The notes under the pieces were generated by a model. The model was not told the origin of the DNA. It searched no databases and saw only the letters and a program-made list of their open reading frames with translations. Shown piece after piece: positions 27,504 to 37,533 of a stretch of 64,000 nt of DNA. Position 1 is the first letter of the stretch. The number at the start of each line of letters is the position of its first letter. The translations under genes were made by a program, and so were the position numbers. The DNA is from Nocardia rhamnosiphila NBRC 108938 (lineage in GTDB: Bacteria; Actinomycetota; Actinomycetes; Mycobacteriales; Mycobacteriaceae): contig NZ_JOAJ01000017.1 in the NCBI RefSeq assembly GCF_000720425.1, positions 1 to 64,000 of the forward strand, given 5' to 3'.

Positions 27504-27543
27504 GTTACCGGCCTGCGGGAGCGGGCCGGTAACATCAACGCTC
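27504..27543 (+). terminator. Stem-loop after HTH gene
   Basis: GTTACCGGCC (27504-27513) and GGCCGGTAAC (27534-27543) form a perfect ten-base-pair stem five bases after the HTH stop. There is no T-tract, typical of actinobacterial terminators. Confidence 0.7.
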
Positions 27544-27699
27544 GCTGTGTTGGATCGGCGGCACGCTGCGTCCCTTTCGGGGCCGCGCGGGGCCGCCGCC
27601 TCCAGGGCTGAGATTCAGCCGCGAGCAACCGGGCATACGACCGGACAGTTGACGTAAGCGAGCGCGAGACGCGCCGAGGAGAGAACGCGAGGACACCCT

Positions 27700-27801
27700 A
27701 TGGGTTCTGTGATCAAGAAGCGCCGCAAGCGCATGTCGAAGAAGAAGCACCGGAAGCTGCTTCGTCGTACCCGCGTGCAGCGGCGCAAACTCGGCAAGTA
27801 A
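27700..27801 (+). CDS. small ribosomal protein bS22 (AURKAIP1/COX24 domain)
   Basis: The gene encodes only 33 residues, [19 protein letters not shown] and so on, more than half lysine or arginine. It corresponds to Rv0500B, and the same small protein was found as an extra subunit (bS22) in the small subunit of mycobacterial ribosomes near the decoding centre. The reading is supported by a GAGGACACCCT leader just before the ATG, perfect family identity in pattern, and a strong terminator 27 bases after the stop. It appears monocistronic. Confidence 0.92.
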
Positions 27802-27827
27802 GCGCAACCGCGCAACGTCCTCGACGG

Positions 27828-27856
27828 AACCCGCTACCATTCGGTAGCGGGTTTCG
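27828..27856 (+). terminator. Terminator after bS22 gene
   Basis: AACCCGCTACC (27828-27838) and GGTAGCGGGTT (27843-27853) form a perfect 11-base-pair stem with an ATTC loop, followed by TTC. It lies 27 bases after the bS22 stop. Confidence 0.85.
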
Positions 27857-27982
27857 TCGCGTTTCCATCAACTGAAATCGGGGTTAGGTCCCCGTTAAGA
27901 AGCCGGTGGTGGCTGCGCCGGTCGTTAGGCTGGTAGTCGGAACTATTGAGCGGGGGCTCGATGCTCGAGGTGGAACGGTCCG

Positions 27983-29062
27983 GTGCAGGTGGACACTGAA
28001 GCGAACGGCAGCTACAAGCCCAAGGTCGTACTGGTGACAGGCGCCAGTCGGTACTTCGGTGGCAATGTTGTGTGCCGGCTCGTCTCCGACCCCGGGATCG
28101 AGCGGGTCGTCGCGGTCGACGTACTCACCCCCGCACCGCCGCTGCGCCGCCGGATGGGGCGTGCCGAATTCGTGCGTGCCGATATCCGGAACCCGTTGAT
28201 CCGCAAGGTTTTCGAGCGTTATCAGGTCGATACCGTGGTGCATACCGCGGTGCTGTCGCAGCCGCCTTCGGGCGGCGGGCGGGCCGCGATGAAGGATATG
28301 AACGTCCTCGGGGCGATGCAGTTGTTCGCCGTCTGCCAGAAATCGCCGACCGTGCGCCGGGTGGTGTCACGTTCCAGTTCCGGGGTATACGGGGGGAGTG
28401 CCAAGGATCCCGCGCAATTCACGGAGGAGATGAGCGCCCGCAGGCCACCATCGGGCTGGTTCGCCCGGGACATGATCGAGATCGAGGGCTTTGCCCGCGG
28501 TCTGGCCCGCCGCCGCCCCGATATCACCGTGCTCACGCTGCGCCTGGCGCCGATGGTCGGACCCGGCCTGGGTGCCCGGGCGGGGCAGCTGCTGCGTTCC
28601 CCGATCACCCCGACCGTGCTCGGCCGGGACGCGCGTATGCAGTTCCTGCACGAGGAAGATGCGGTCGCCGCCTTGGTGCACGCCGTCCGGCACGGCCCGG
28701 GCGGCACCTTCAATGTGGCCGGTGACGGCGTGCTCGCACTTTCCCAGGCGGTCCGTCGTTCCGGTCGGGTCGCAATGCCGGTACCCTGGTCGGTGTTCCG
28801 CACCGTCGGCCGGACACTGATGAGTCCGGTGATGCGTGATTTCAGTTCCGAACAGCTCGATTACTTTCTCTTCGGTTGTGGTCTGGACACGACGCGTATG
28901 CGCGGCGAACTCGGGTTCGAACCGCGCTGGACGACGGTACAGGCGTTCGACGACTTCACCGGGGGCGCAGCGTCGCGGCCCGTGGTCGATCCAGCGTGGA
29001 TCGACGCCGCAGAAAACAAACTGCTCGGCCTCATCAAGGCCGGTACGGGAGCACATACATGA
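27983..29062 (+). CDS. NAD-dependent epimerase/dehydratase family protein (GalE2-like)
   Basis: The 359-residue protein is an extended SDR with a Rossmann start KVVLVTGASRYFGGNVVCRLV and the strand VVAVDVL, which carries the acidic NAD-binding residue. Further marks are DTVVHTAV and RSSSGVYGG. The glycine motif is slightly unusual, and a clear Tyr-x3-Lys pair is not evident, so catalytic activity as a sugar epimerase is doubtful. It occupies the place of Rv0501, named galE2. The GTG at 27983 gives the full first strand. It overlaps the acyltransferase gene by four bases. Confidence 0.8.
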   Translation: MQVDTEANGSYKPKVVLVTGASRYFGGNVVCRLVSDPGIERVVAVDVLTPAPPLRRRMGRAEFVRADIRNPLIRKVFERYQVDTVVHTAVLSQPPSGGGRAAMKDMNVLGAMQLFAVCQKSPTVRRVVSRSSSGVYGGSAKDPAQFTEEMSARRPPSGWFARDMIEIEGFARGLARRRPDITVLTLRLAPMVGPGLGARAGQLLRSPITPTVLGRDARMQFLHEEDAVAALVHAVRHGPGGTFNVAGDGVLALSQAVRRSGRVAMPVPWSVFRTVGRTLMSPVMRDFSSEQLDYFLFGCGLDTTRMRGELGFEPRWTTVQAFDDFTGGAASRPVVDPAWIDAAENKLLGLIKAGTGAHT

Positions 29063-30072
29063 ACGACGTCGCCAAAGTCATCAGACTGCAGGACCTCGCT
29101 ACCGTGCCGCGGCCACGGCCCGCGACACGTAACTGGACCGGTTCTGCCGACCGGTCGGTGACCTCGCTGACCGACCGTCTCACCCCGCCCACACCCGCCG
29201 CGCCGCGCTCGGTCACCGATCTGATGCGCGACGCCCTCGGTAGGCAGATCGGGCGTACCGCCGAATTCGCCCGGCGCCGGCTCACCGGCGACTACCAGGT
29301 CGACGAATTCGGGTTCGACGAGCACCTACTCGAATCGGTACTGCTGCCGGCTCTGCGCCCGCTGGCCGACAACTGGTTCCGGGTGCAGACCAGTGGCATG
29401 GAGAACGTCCCCGAGGTCGGTGGTGCCCTGATCGTGGCCAACCACGCCGGCACGGTGCCCATCGACGGGCTCATGCTGCAACTCGCGGTGCACGACCACC
29501 ACCCCAAACAGCGCGCCCTGCGCCTGCTGGCCGCCGATCTGGTCTTCGAGATGCCCATGCTGGGCACCCTGGCCCGTAAAGCCGGCCACACCCTGGCCTG
29601 CCGCCCCGATGCCGAACGGCTGCTGAGCGCCGGCGAACTCACCGGCGTGTTCCCCGAAGGTTTCAAGGGTGTCGGCAAGAAGTACGCCGACCGGTACAAA
29701 CTGCAGCGATTCGGGCGCGGCGGATTCGTCGCCGCGGCGGTCCGCGCCGGAGTACCGATCATCCCGTGCTCGATCGTGGGCTCCGAAGAGATCTATCCGA
29801 AGATCGCCGATATCAAGCCGCTGGCCCGGCTCCTCGGCCTGCCCTACTTCCCGGTGACCCCCACCTTCCCGCATCTGGGCCCGCTGGGCGCGGTCCCGCT
29901 GCCCTCGAAGTGGTACATCGAGTTCGGTACCCCGATCAGCACCACCGAGTACCAGGCCGAGGACGCCGACGACCCCATGCTCATGTTCGAGGTCACCGAC
30001 CAGGTCCGCGAAACGATTCAGCAGACCCTGTACAAACTGCTGGTCAGACGCCGCAACGCCTTTATGGGCTGA
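29059..30072 (+). CDS. lysophospholipid acyltransferase family protein
   Basis: This 337-residue protein carries a PlsC-type acyltransferase domain from about residue 115: the catalytic histidine and aspartate in VANHAGTVPIDG (spaced H-x6-D, as in the Rv0502 type), then GVFPEGFKGVGKKY and VPIIPCSIVGSEEIY. The first 80 residues are a proline/threonine-rich leader without counterpart in short PlsC enzymes. A role in glycerolipid or mycolic-lipid assembly is likely but the acceptor is unknown. The ATG lies inside the preceding stop (ATGA). It converges on the HAD phosphatase. Confidence 0.85.
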   Translation: MNDVAKVIRLQDLATVPRPRPATRNWTGSADRSVTSLTDRLTPPTPAAPRSVTDLMRDALGRQIGRTAEFARRRLTGDYQVDEFGFDEHLLESVLLPALRPLADNWFRVQTSGMENVPEVGGALIVANHAGTVPIDGLMLQLAVHDHHPKQRALRLLAADLVFEMPMLGTLARKAGHTLACRPDAERLLSAGELTGVFPEGFKGVGKKYADRYKLQRFGRGGFVAAAVRAGVPIIPCSIVGSEEIYPKIADIKPLARLLGLPYFPVTPTFPHLGPLGAVPLPSKWYIEFGTPISTTEYQAEDADDPMLMFEVTDQVRETIQQTLYKLLVRRRNAFMG

Positions 30073-30099
30073 CAGGTGGGTGGCGCGGCCACCCACCTC

Positions 30100-31122
30100 T
30101 TACTGCGCACTCCTGCGGCGGGTGACCGCGGCGGCGACCGCCCCGCCCGCGGCGCCCAGGGCGAGGGCGGTGGGCACCCCGATCTTGGCGGCTTTGCGGC
30201 CGGTGCGGAAATCACGGATCTCCCAGCCGCGGGCCTTGGCGACCTCGCGGAGATCGGAATCCGGGTTGATCGCCACCGCGGTTCCGGTGAGCGACAGCAT
30301 GGGTACATCGTTGTGGCTGTCGGAGTAGGCGGTGCAGCGTTTGAGGTTGAGGCCCTCGCGGATGGCCAGGGCCCGGACGGCGTGCGCCTTACCGAGGCCG
30401 TGCAGGATATCGCCGACCAGACGGCCGGTGAATTTTCCATCGACACTTTCGGCCACGGTGCCCAGGGCCCCGGTCAGGCCGAGGCGTTTGGCGATCACCT
30501 GTGCGAGTTCGACGGGGGTGGCGGTCACCAGCCACACCTGCTGACCGGCGTCGAGGTGCATCTGCGCCAGCGCGCGAGTGCCGGGCCAGATCTTGTCGGC
30601 GATGATCTCGTCGTAGATTTCCTCGCCGAGCGCGGCGAGTTCGGCAGTGGACCGCCCGGCGATGAATTCCAGCGCCTTCTCTTTACCGGTGGCCATATCG
30701 GTGCTGCTCTCTTTGCCGGTGATCCGGAACTTCACCTGCTTCCACGCGATATCGACCAGGTCGGCGCTGCGAAAGTATTTGCGCGCGGCCAGGCCTCGGG
30801 CGAAATGCACGATCGAGGCGCCCTGCACCATGGTGTTGTCCACGTCGAAAAAAGCCGCCGCGGTGAGGTCGCGCGGGACCTCCGGCGGGGCGCCGACGGC
30901 CGCCCGCTCGGCGTCCTGCAGGGCCAGTGCGGCGTCCGCGCTGGCCTCACCGGCGACATTGGCGCGGACCTCCTCTTCGCTGGGCCCGAACGGGCTGCGC
31001 GAAATACGCGCCAGCTGCTCGGACAGGCCCTGTCCGAGCGGGCCCAGATTCCATCGGACCGGAAGTTCCCCGAACCGGCCCGCGATGAACCCGGATTTCC
31101 CCACCTTCGATCGTTCCGGCAC
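30100..31122 (-). CDS. HAD-IB family phosphatase (SerB1-like)
   Basis: The 340-residue protein is a HAD superfamily IB hydrolase in the place of Rv0505c (serB1). The nucleophile motif [12 protein letters not shown] has Asp93 and Asp95, motif II is VTATP, and the metal site is [12 protein letters not shown]. The C-terminal [21 protein letters not shown] could be a membrane anchor. The family includes phosphoserine and lipid-related phosphatases; with the acyltransferase beside it a lipid substrate is plausible but unproven. The start is a GTG at 31122; the first 80 residues are a family-specific extension. Confidence 0.85.
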   Translation of the reverse strand: MPERSKVGKSGFIAGRFGELPVRWNLGPLGQGLSEQLARISRSPFGPSEEEVRANVAGEASADAALALQDAERAAVGAPPEVPRDLTAAAFFDVDNTMVQGASIVHFARGLAARKYFRSADLVDIAWKQVKFRITGKESSTDMATGKEKALEFIAGRSTAELAALGEEIYDEIIADKIWPGTRALAQMHLDAGQQVWLVTATPVELAQVIAKRLGLTGALGTVAESVDGKFTGRLVGDILHGLGKAHAVRALAIREGLNLKRCTAYSDSHNDVPMLSLTGTAVAINPDSDLREVAKARGWEIRDFRTGRKAAKIGVPTALALGAAGGAVAAAVTRRRSAQ

Positions 31123-31229
31123 CAGTACCTCCGCCTGTTCGCGCGAATCACGTCCACAGTAACCGGACGGCTGCCCCGAGACGCACTACAGCCCGCCGCG
31201 TCCGGTCCGCGGCGGGTTGAATAGCGGTC

Positions 31230-31493
31230 ATGACGAACTCGACGACGCACGAGGTGACCCTGCTGACCCGCGCCGGTTGCGGTATGTGCGAGCGGGCGCT
31301 GGAACAGCTGCGGGTGATCTGCGCGGAATTCGGTATCGAGGCCGACAGCGTGGATGTGGACGCAGTCGCCGGCACGGACCCCGGACTGCGCGCCGAATAC
31401 GGTGACCGGCTGCCGGTGGTGCTGCTCGACGGCCGGGAACACAGTTATTTCGATGTGGACGAGACCCGGTTGCGGGCCGATCTGAATCGTTGA
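31230..31493 (+). CDS. glutaredoxin-family protein
   Basis: The 87-residue protein has a thioredoxin fold of the DUF836/glutaredoxin-like type: TLLTRAGCGMCERALEQL holds the redox pair Cys17 and Cys20, and DRLPVVLLDG supplies the cis-proline. It likely acts in cytoplasmic thiol exchange, perhaps with mycothiol; the partner is unknown. It sits in the place of Rv0508, directly before the haem operon. The 248 bases after it carry the Rex operator and promoter. Confidence 0.85.
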   Translation: MTNSTTHEVTLLTRAGCGMCERALEQLRVICAEFGIEADSVDVDAVAGTDPGLRAEYGDRLPVVLLDGREHSYFDVDETRLRADLNR

Positions 31494-31565
31494 GAGTGTC
31501 CGAATTCCGGCCGGGGATCGTACAAGGTCGGGTCGCGACACAAAATGAGGCGAATTTCACCGACT

Positions 31566-31583
31566 TTGTGCATGGGTTCACAA
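31566..31583. promoter_or_regulatory. Rex operator TTGTGCATGGGTTCACAA
   Basis: The site matches 13 of 14 fixed positions of the Rex consensus TTGTGAA-N4-TTCACAA. It lies about 160 bases before the rex start codon. Its first six bases can serve as a -35 element, with TACGGT at 31589-31594 as -10 at an exact 17-base spacing, so bound Rex would block RNA polymerase. In Streptomyces rex heads rex-hemACD and is autoregulated through such a site. Confidence 0.8.
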
Positions 31584-31588
31584 GCAGT

Positions 31589-31594
31589 TACGGT
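31589..31594 (+). promoter_or_regulatory. Candidate -10 element of the rex-hem operon
   Basis: TACGGT fits the actinobacterial TANNNT pattern and is 17 bases from TTGTGC at 31566-31571. The transcript would start near 31600, giving a leader of about 140 bases. Confidence 0.45.
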
Positions 31595-31741
31595 GGTGGC
31601 ACGCGAGCCGCAGGCCGGGGCGAGTATCCGGCCGCCGGTAGCAGGTGAATCAACCCATATCCGACCCCGTCATCGGCGCATGGACCGCAACGGAGGTCGC
31701 CGAGCACCCGGGCCGCTTCGGCCCGGACGAGGAGCCAGGAC

Positions 31742-32713
31742 GTGACAGAGCACCATGAGACGCGCGACGTCTCCGGCGATGCTCCCAACGTCACCACCCG
31801 CACACTGCAGAAGGGCATCCCCCAGGCTACGGTGGCGCGGCTGGCCACCTATCTCCGGGTGCTCGCCCTGCTGACCGATGACGGTGTGGCCATCGTATCC
31901 AGTGAGGAACTGGCTGTCGCGGCGGGTGTCAATTCCGCCAAACTGCGTAAGGACCTGTCCTTCCTGGGCCCCAACGGGGTTCGCGGGGTGGGCTACGACG
32001 TGGCGCGGCTGCGGGCCCGGATCGAAGATGTGCTCGGGCTGTCCGGTGGGCACCGGGTGGTCCTGGTCGGCGCCGGTAATCTCGGGCGTGCGCTGGTCGG
32101 CTATCGCGGCTTCCGGCGCCGCGGCTTCGCGGTGGTCGGAGTCTTCGACAACGACCCCGAGGTGATCGGCCGCGAGGTCGAGGGCCTGCGGGTACGTGAC
32201 GCGGCCGGCCTCACCGACGGTATCGCGGTACTGCGCCCGACCATCGCGGTGATCGCCGTGCCCGACGACGCTGCCCAGCAGGTATGCGACGAACTGGTCG
32301 CCGCCGGGGTGCAATCCATCCTGAGTTTCGCGCTGTGCCCGCTGACCGCACCGCCGGGCGTCGAGTTACGCCGGGTGGATCTGGCGGTGGAGATGCAGAT
32401 GCTCTCGTTCGAGCGGGTCCGCAACGCCGACCCGGAGGAGCCTGCCACCGGCCCGGATGACGGCGTGAACACCGTGGATGTGGCGGAGAACGCGCCCCGA
32501 GCGGCAAACGATCCCACGGCGGTCGGCGTTGCAAACGGTAGTGCCGTGCCGTCCGCTCACCCACTGAACGGCTCCGGCCGGATCGCTCGCCGGATGCCCG
32601 CGCATTCGACGCCGGGCTCCACCGGGCTGTCCCATTGTGCGGCGCAGGCCGCCCAGACGACCTCGCATACGGCAACGGAGCCAACCAGCAAGGGATCGGT
32701 GGTCACACCATGA
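31742..32713 (+). CDS. rex: redox-sensing transcriptional repressor Rex
   Basis: Rex binds DNA when NAD+ is high and is released by NADH, so it derepresses respiratory and haem genes when electron flow slows. The 323-residue protein has the N-terminal winged helix ([34 protein letters not shown]) and the Rossmann NADH domain with [15 protein letters not shown] and VGVFDNDP. The last domain-swapped helix region ends near residue 225. About 95 further residues form an alanine/threonine-rich tail not needed for the fold. The start is a GTG at 31742. Its stop overlaps hemA by four bases. Confidence 0.95.
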   Translation: MTEHHETRDVSGDAPNVTTRTLQKGIPQATVARLATYLRVLALLTDDGVAIVSSEELAVAAGVNSAKLRKDLSFLGPNGVRGVGYDVARLRARIEDVLGLSGGHRVVLVGAGNLGRALVGYRGFRRRGFAVVGVFDNDPEVIGREVEGLRVRDAAGLTDGIAVLRPTIAVIAVPDDAAQQVCDELVAAGVQSILSFALCPLTAPPGVELRRVDLAVEMQMLSFERVRNADPEEPATGPDDGVNTVDVAENAPRAANDPTAVGVANGSAVPSAHPLNGSGRIARRMPAHSTPGSTGLSHCAAQAAQTTSHTATEPTSKGSVVTP

Positions 32714-34137
32714 GCGTTCTTCTCGTCGGGATCTCACATCGCAGCGCGCCCGTGGCGATGTTGGAGAAGGTGGCGATCACCGATACCGATCGGCCCAAGC
32801 TGATCGACCGCATGCTGGCCTCCAGCCATATCTCCGAAGCCATGATCGTCTCCACCTGCAACCGGGTGGAGATCTACGCGGTGGTCGACGCGTTCCACGG
32901 TGGTCTGGCCGATGTCGGTGAGCTGCTGACCGCCCATTCCGGGCTGCCGATGCCGGAGCTGACCCGGCACGCCTATGTGCGTTACAGCGAGGCCGCCGCC
33001 GAGCATCTGTTCGCGGTGGCCAGCGGGCTGGATTCGATGGTGGTCGGCGAGCAGCAGGTGCTCAGCCAGATTCGCAGCGCCTACACCACCGCCGACGCCC
33101 AGCAGGCCGTCGGCCGGACCCTGCACGAACTCTCCCAGCAGGCGCTGCGCGTCGGTAAACGGGTGCATTCGGAAACCGGCATCGACCGGGCCGGTGCCTC
33201 GGTGGTGTCGGTGGCCCTGGACCGGGCGACCACGGTTCTCGGACCGCTGGCCGGTCGTACGGCCGCGGTGATCGGCGCCGGTGCCATGGGCGGCCTGTCG
33301 GTCGCGCATCTGGCCCGCGCCGGGATCGGACGGATCCTGGTGGTCAACCGCACCATCGACCGGGCGCAGCGACTCGCCGCGACCGCTGAGTCACACGGCG
33401 TGGCGGCGCAGGCCTATGAACTGTCCCGGCTCACCGACGCGCTGTCGGTGGCCGACGTGGTGGTCACCTGCACCGGCGCGGTGGGGTCGGTGGTCACCCT
33501 GGCCGACGCGCACAATGCGCTGTCGGACCCCGATCGCGGGTCCGGCCGCCCGATGGTGTTCTGCGATCTGGGCCTACCTCGGGATGTGGACCATGCGGTG
33601 GCGGGGCTGCCCGGGGTCACGGTGATCGATATCGAGACCCTGCAGCACGACCCGGCCGCCGGTGCCGCGGCCGGCGATACCGCCGCCGCGCGTGCCATTG
33701 TCGCCGAGGAACTGGCCAAATACCTGGCCGGACAGCGTATGGCCGAGGTCACGCCGACCGTCGCCGCGCTGCGCCAGCGCGCCGCCGAGGTGGTGGAGGC
33801 CGAACTGCTGCGGTTGGATTCGCGGCTGCCGCGGCTGGCCGACCCCGAACGTGACGAGGTGGCCCGCACCGTGCGGCGGGTGGTGGACAAACTGCTGCAC
33901 GCGCCGACGGTGCGGGTCAAACAACTGGCCAGCACCCCCGGCGGCGACAGCTACGCCGAAGCGCTGCGCGAACTGTTCGAACTGACACCCGGATCGGCCC
34001 AGGCGGTCGCTGCGCCCATGGAGATCAGCCGAGCCGAACACAACGGGGCCGGCTGGATGGGGCTGGACGGCGAAGTAGCCCTGGCCGACGATTTCACACC
34101 CGGCGGCCACGACGAGGAACAGGAGCAGTCGACATGA
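32710..34137 (+). CDS. hemA: glutamyl-tRNA reductase
   Basis: HemA reduces glutamyl-tRNA to glutamate-1-semialdehyde, the committed step of tetrapyrrole synthesis by the C5 route. The 475-residue enzyme begins [14 protein letters not shown], has the active-site Cys50 in [24 protein letters not shown], and the NADPH domain with [18 protein letters not shown]-terminal dimerisation region follows, with an extra acidic tail of about 30 residues. The ATG at 32710 lies in the rex stop (ATGA), so rex and hemA are translated together. Confidence 0.97.
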   Translation: MSVLLVGISHRSAPVAMLEKVAITDTDRPKLIDRMLASSHISEAMIVSTCNRVEIYAVVDAFHGGLADVGELLTAHSGLPMPELTRHAYVRYSEAAAEHLFAVASGLDSMVVGEQQVLSQIRSAYTTADAQQAVGRTLHELSQQALRVGKRVHSETGIDRAGASVVSVALDRATTVLGPLAGRTAAVIGAGAMGGLSVAHLARAGIGRILVVNRTIDRAQRLAATAESHGVAAQAYELSRLTDALSVADVVVTCTGAVGSVVTLADAHNALSDPDRGSGRPMVFCDLGLPRDVDHAVAGLPGVTVIDIETLQHDPAAGAAAGDTAAARAIVAEELAKYLAGQRMAEVTPTVAALRQRAAEVVEAELLRLDSRLPRLADPERDEVARTVRRVVDKLLHAPTVRVKQLASTPGGDSYAEALRELFELTPGSAQAVAAPMEISRAEHNGAGWMGLDGEVALADDFTPGGHDEEQEQST

Positions 34138-35276
34138 CCATCCTGCAGGGCTCGGACGCGGCAGCGGTCGCGGGCGCCGGGGGGCCCGGAGCCGGCCGGC
34201 GTCCGTGGCGGATCGGCACCCGCGGCAGTCTGCTCGCGCGTACCCAGGCCGGTGACGTGCGGGACGCACTGATGGCGGCCGGGCAGCCGGCGGAGCTGGT
34301 GATCGTGGAAACACCGGGCGATCTGTCCGCCGACCCGGTCCAGGAGATCGGTGTGGGCGTGTTCACCAGTGCGCTGCGCGCCGAACTCGCCGCCGCGAAC
34401 ATCGATATCGCGGTGCACTCGTACAAGGACCTACCCACCGCCGGGGACGACCGTTTCGCCCTCGCCGCGGTACCCCCGCGCCAGGACCCGCGCGACGCGC
34501 TCGTCGCCCGCGACGGCCTGGTACTGGGTGAGCTACCACCGGGCGCGGTGGTCGGCACTTCCGCGCCGCGCCGGGTGGCGCAGCTGCTGGCCTTGGGTCT
34601 GGGCCTGGAGATCCGGCCGCTGCGCGGCAATCTCGACACCCGGCTGCGTCAGGTCGCCGAAGGCGAGCTGGACGCCGTCGTGGTCGCGCGTGCCGGATTG
34701 GCCCGGATCGGCCGGCTGGACGCCGTCACCGAAGCGCTGGAACCCGTGCAGATGCTGCCGGCGCCCGCGCAGGGTGCGCTGGCCGTCGAATGCCGCGCCG
34801 CCGACACAGACCTGATCGAGCTGCTCACCGTCCTCGACGACGCCGCCACCAGAACGGCCGTCACCGCGGAACGGGCGCTGCTCGCCGAACTCGAGGCGGG
34901 CTGCACCGCGCCCGTCGGAGCGATCGCCGAAATCGTCGAATCTCTGGACGACGACGGGCGCATCGTCGAGGAACTCTCGCTGCGCGGCTGTGCCGCCGCG
35001 CTCGACGGTTCCGATGTGATACGGGCCTCGACGGTGGGAGCACCGGCCGAGGCCGCCGAACTCGGCCGCGCACTGGCCCGCGAACTACTGGAGCTGGGCG
35101 CGCAGGAGCTACTCGCCGCCGAACCCGGCACCGCGGAACCGGACCTCGCGAGAGCCGGAGACAACACCACCCCGGTGGGAACGAGCACCGCCGCAGCGGA
35201 ACCGAGCGCCGCTGCCGCGGGAACGAGCACCGCCACGGACTTCACCGAACCCAGTCCAATGGAGAACAACCGATGA
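34134..35276 (+). CDS. hemC: porphobilinogen deaminase (hydroxymethylbilane synthase)
   Basis: HemC joins four porphobilinogen units into hydroxymethylbilane. The protein has 380 residues, longer than the usual 310-320. Core motifs are [44 protein letters not shown] and the dipyrromethane-cofactor cysteine Cys257 in [10 protein letters not shown]. The extra length comes from a 20-residue leader and an alanine/threonine-rich tail after about residue 325. ATGA overlaps connect it to both hemA and the following gene. Confidence 0.96.
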   Translation: MTILQGSDAAAVAGAGGPGAGRRPWRIGTRGSLLARTQAGDVRDALMAAGQPAELVIVETPGDLSADPVQEIGVGVFTSALRAELAAANIDIAVHSYKDLPTAGDDRFALAAVPPRQDPRDALVARDGLVLGELPPGAVVGTSAPRRVAQLLALGLGLEIRPLRGNLDTRLRQVAEGELDAVVVARAGLARIGRLDAVTEALEPVQMLPAPAQGALAVECRAADTDLIELLTVLDDAATRTAVTAERALLAELEAGCTAPVGAIAEIVESLDDDGRIVEELSLRGCAAALDGSDVIRASTVGAPAEAAELGRALARELLELGAQELLAAEPGTAEPDLARAGDNTTPVGTSTAAAEPSAAAAGTSTATDFTEPSPMENNR

Positions 35277-36835
35277 GTCGAGCCAGCAAGAAGCATCCGG
35301 GGCGGATCCTGTTCGTCGGATCGGGCCCGGGGGACCCGGCATTGCTGACCACCCGATCGCGCGAAGTGCTGTGCCGGGCCACCCTCGCGTTCACCGATCC
35401 CGATGTGGACGCCGGAGTGCTCGCCCTGATCGGCACCGAGGTCGAACCGGAACCCGACGGGGAGCGCTCGGTCGATGTCCGGCCCGCCCTCGGTGAACCC
35501 GCCGAGGTCGCCAAAACGCTGATCGCCGAAGCCAAGGCCGGCCACGACGTGGTACGGGTGGTCTCCGGTGACCCGCTCACCACCGACGCGGTGATCGCCG
35601 AGGTCACCACGGTCACCCGTTCGCATATCGTCTTCGAGGTGCTGCCCGGGCTGCCCTCCGGTTCGGCGGTGCCCAGCTACGCCGGTATCGCGTTGGGCTC
35701 CGGTCACACCGAGGCCGATGTGCGTGGCGAAGTGGATTGGCCCGCCCTGGCCGCCGCGCCCGGACCGCTGGTGTTGCACGCCACCTCCGGCCATCTGGCC
35801 GAAACCGCGAGCGCCCTGGTGGAACACGGTATGGCCCCGCAGACCCCGGTCGCGGTCACCGTCCGCGGCACCACCCGCCAGCAGCGCACCATCGAAGCCA
35901 CCCTGGCCACCCTGAACAGCGCCGCCTCCGAACTGGTCGGCCCGCTGGTGGTCACCATCGGCAAGGCGGTCGCGCAGCGGTCGAAGATGTCGTGGTGGGA
36001 GTCGCGCGCGCTGTACGGCTGGACCGTGCTCGTGCCGCGGACCAAGGACCAGGCCGGGGAGATGAGCGAACGGCTGGTCACCCACGGCGCCATCCCCAAG
36101 GAAGTGCCGACCATCGCGGTGGAACCGCCGCGCAGCCCCGCGCAGATGGAACGCGCGGTCAAGGGTCTGGTGGACGGTCGCTATCAGTGGGTGGTCTTCA
36201 CCTCCACCAACGCCGTCCGTGCGGTCTGGGAGAAGTTCGCCGAATTCGGTCTCGACGCCCGCGCGTTCTCGGGCGTGAAGATCGCCTGCGTCGGCGAGGC
36301 CACCGCCGAGAAGGTGCGCTCCTTCGGTATCAACCCGGAACTGCTGCCCAGCGGGGAACAGTCCTCGCTCGGCCTGCTTGCCGACTTCCCGCCCTACGAC
36401 GACGTATTCGATCCGGTGAACCGCGTCCTGTTGCCGCGTGCGGATATCGCCACCGAGACCCTGGCCGAAGGACTGCGCGAACGCGGCTGGGAGATCGACG
36501 ATGTCACCGCCTACCGCACCGTGCGGGCCTCCCCGCCGCCCGCGGAAACCCGCGAGATGATCAAAACCGGCGGCTTCGACGCCGTGCTGTTCACCTCGAG
36601 CTCCACGGTCCGCAACCTGGTAGGTATCGCCGGAAAACCGCACGCCCGAACCATCGTGGCCTGCATCGGCCCGAAAACCGCCGAGACCGCGGTGGAATTC
36701 GGCCTGCGCGTCGACGTGCAGCCGGAGGTCGCCCAGGTGGGCGCGCTGGTGGAAGCGCTGGCCGAACACGCAGCCCGGCTCCGGGCGGAGGGACTTCTGC
36801 CGCCCCCGCGGAAGAAGAGCCGCCGCAGCCGGTAA
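35273..36835 (+). CDS. hemD: bifunctional uroporphyrinogen-III methyltransferase / uroporphyrinogen-III synthase
   Basis: The 520-residue protein fuses two enzymes. Residues about 10-245 form a CobA/SUMT-like tetrapyrrole methylase ([43 protein letters not shown]). Residues about 255-510 form HemD ([44 protein letters not shown]). The pair closes hydroxymethylbilane to uroporphyrinogen III and may direct it to sirohaem or B12. The same fusion is found in mycobacteria and Streptomyces. The ATG lies in the hemC stop (ATGA). Confidence 0.95.
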   Translation: MSRASKKHPGRILFVGSGPGDPALLTTRSREVLCRATLAFTDPDVDAGVLALIGTEVEPEPDGERSVDVRPALGEPAEVAKTLIAEAKAGHDVVRVVSGDPLTTDAVIAEVTTVTRSHIVFEVLPGLPSGSAVPSYAGIALGSGHTEADVRGEVDWPALAAAPGPLVLHATSGHLAETASALVEHGMAPQTPVAVTVRGTTRQQRTIEATLATLNSAASELVGPLVVTIGKAVAQRSKMSWWESRALYGWTVLVPRTKDQAGEMSERLVTHGAIPKEVPTIAVEPPRSPAQMERAVKGLVDGRYQWVVFTSTNAVRAVWEKFAEFGLDARAFSGVKIACVGEATAEKVRSFGINPELLPSGEQSSLGLLADFPPYDDVFDPVNRVLLPRADIATETLAEGLRERGWEIDDVTAYRTVRASPPPAETREMIKTGGFDAVLFTSSSTVRNLVGIAGKPHARTIVACIGPKTAETAVEFGLRVDVQPEVAQVGALVEALAEHAARLRAEGLLPPPRKKSRRSR

Positions 36836-36842
36836 TCACCGA

Positions 36843-37340
36843 AGCTGTGTTTATTGGCGGCGCCTTCGGCGCCGCGGGGTCGAGGCCCCCTCGGTCCCGC
36901 CGTTCAGCGCCCGAGACTCGCGCTTCGCGCATGCGCTTCGGGTGCTGAACGACTGGACGGGCCTCGACCCTTTCAGGGCCTCGCTGAACTCGGCACCGAC
37001 AGGTCGCTCCTGTTGGTGAAAGCGATCAGACGCCAGGCCGACCGGACGGTCAAGTCGGCATCCGACCCGAACATCGAATGCCGACGCAACCCGCATGCGT
37101 CGAGTTTTACGAGACACCTCGAAGGGTTGCGGCCCGTCTCGCCGTTTCGGCCTCGAAAGCGCATGAGCGAGGTTCGCGCCGGACCTTGTTGGCCCTCGTA
37201 TCCGGACATCGCGAGTGCGCGCACCTTCCGCGATTCGGGGGTCGGTCGTCGCCTGATCCTCGCCCGCCTGCATCCGGCTATCGCGAGTAACCCGCTTCCC
37301 GTCTTCACGGGTAAACCCACACCTCACCCGCGAACGCCCC
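36843..37340. repeat. Dispersed palindromic repeat, copy B (composite), between hemD and hemB
   Basis: The 698-base gap 36836-37533 holds a mosaic. 36843-36990 carries a palindrome with outer arms 36877-36888 and 36959-36970 (GGGTCGAGGCCC/GGGCCTCGACCC) and inner arms 36901-36914 and 36938-36951. 37082-37164 repeats, inverted, the right half of copy C (61741-61828) with few changes. 37261-37340 has the CGCGAGTAA and GGGTAAACCCAC units seen in copy A. Reading frames found here translate the repeat itself and are not genes. The last 190 bases before hemB are the hemB leader. Confidence 0.8.
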
Positions 37341-37533
37341 GCGTCCGGGTCCGCCGCCGGCCGTCATCCATCTTTCGCTGGTGAGCCCACCTTTCCTCGC
37401 CACCAGTGGCCGCTACGTCTGTTCACCCCTCGCTTCCTCGGGCATTGCCCCGGATCCCTCCCGGCCCCGCGAGGCCCTGCCCCCGGTCAGGGGCGCCGAA
37501 CCCGTCTGTACCGGCACCCCTAGACTTCACACC

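Noticed and set aside
34649..36769. A 706-codon open frame opposite hemC-hemD
   Set aside because: The sense genes are certain; the antisense product is low-complexity and without motifs.
36851..37384. Several frames of 110-180 codons in the hemD-hemB gap
   Set aside because: They translate the palindromic repeat; the same peptide pattern (SPFRPRKRMS) arises from the copy near menB, showing it is repeat DNA and not a gene.
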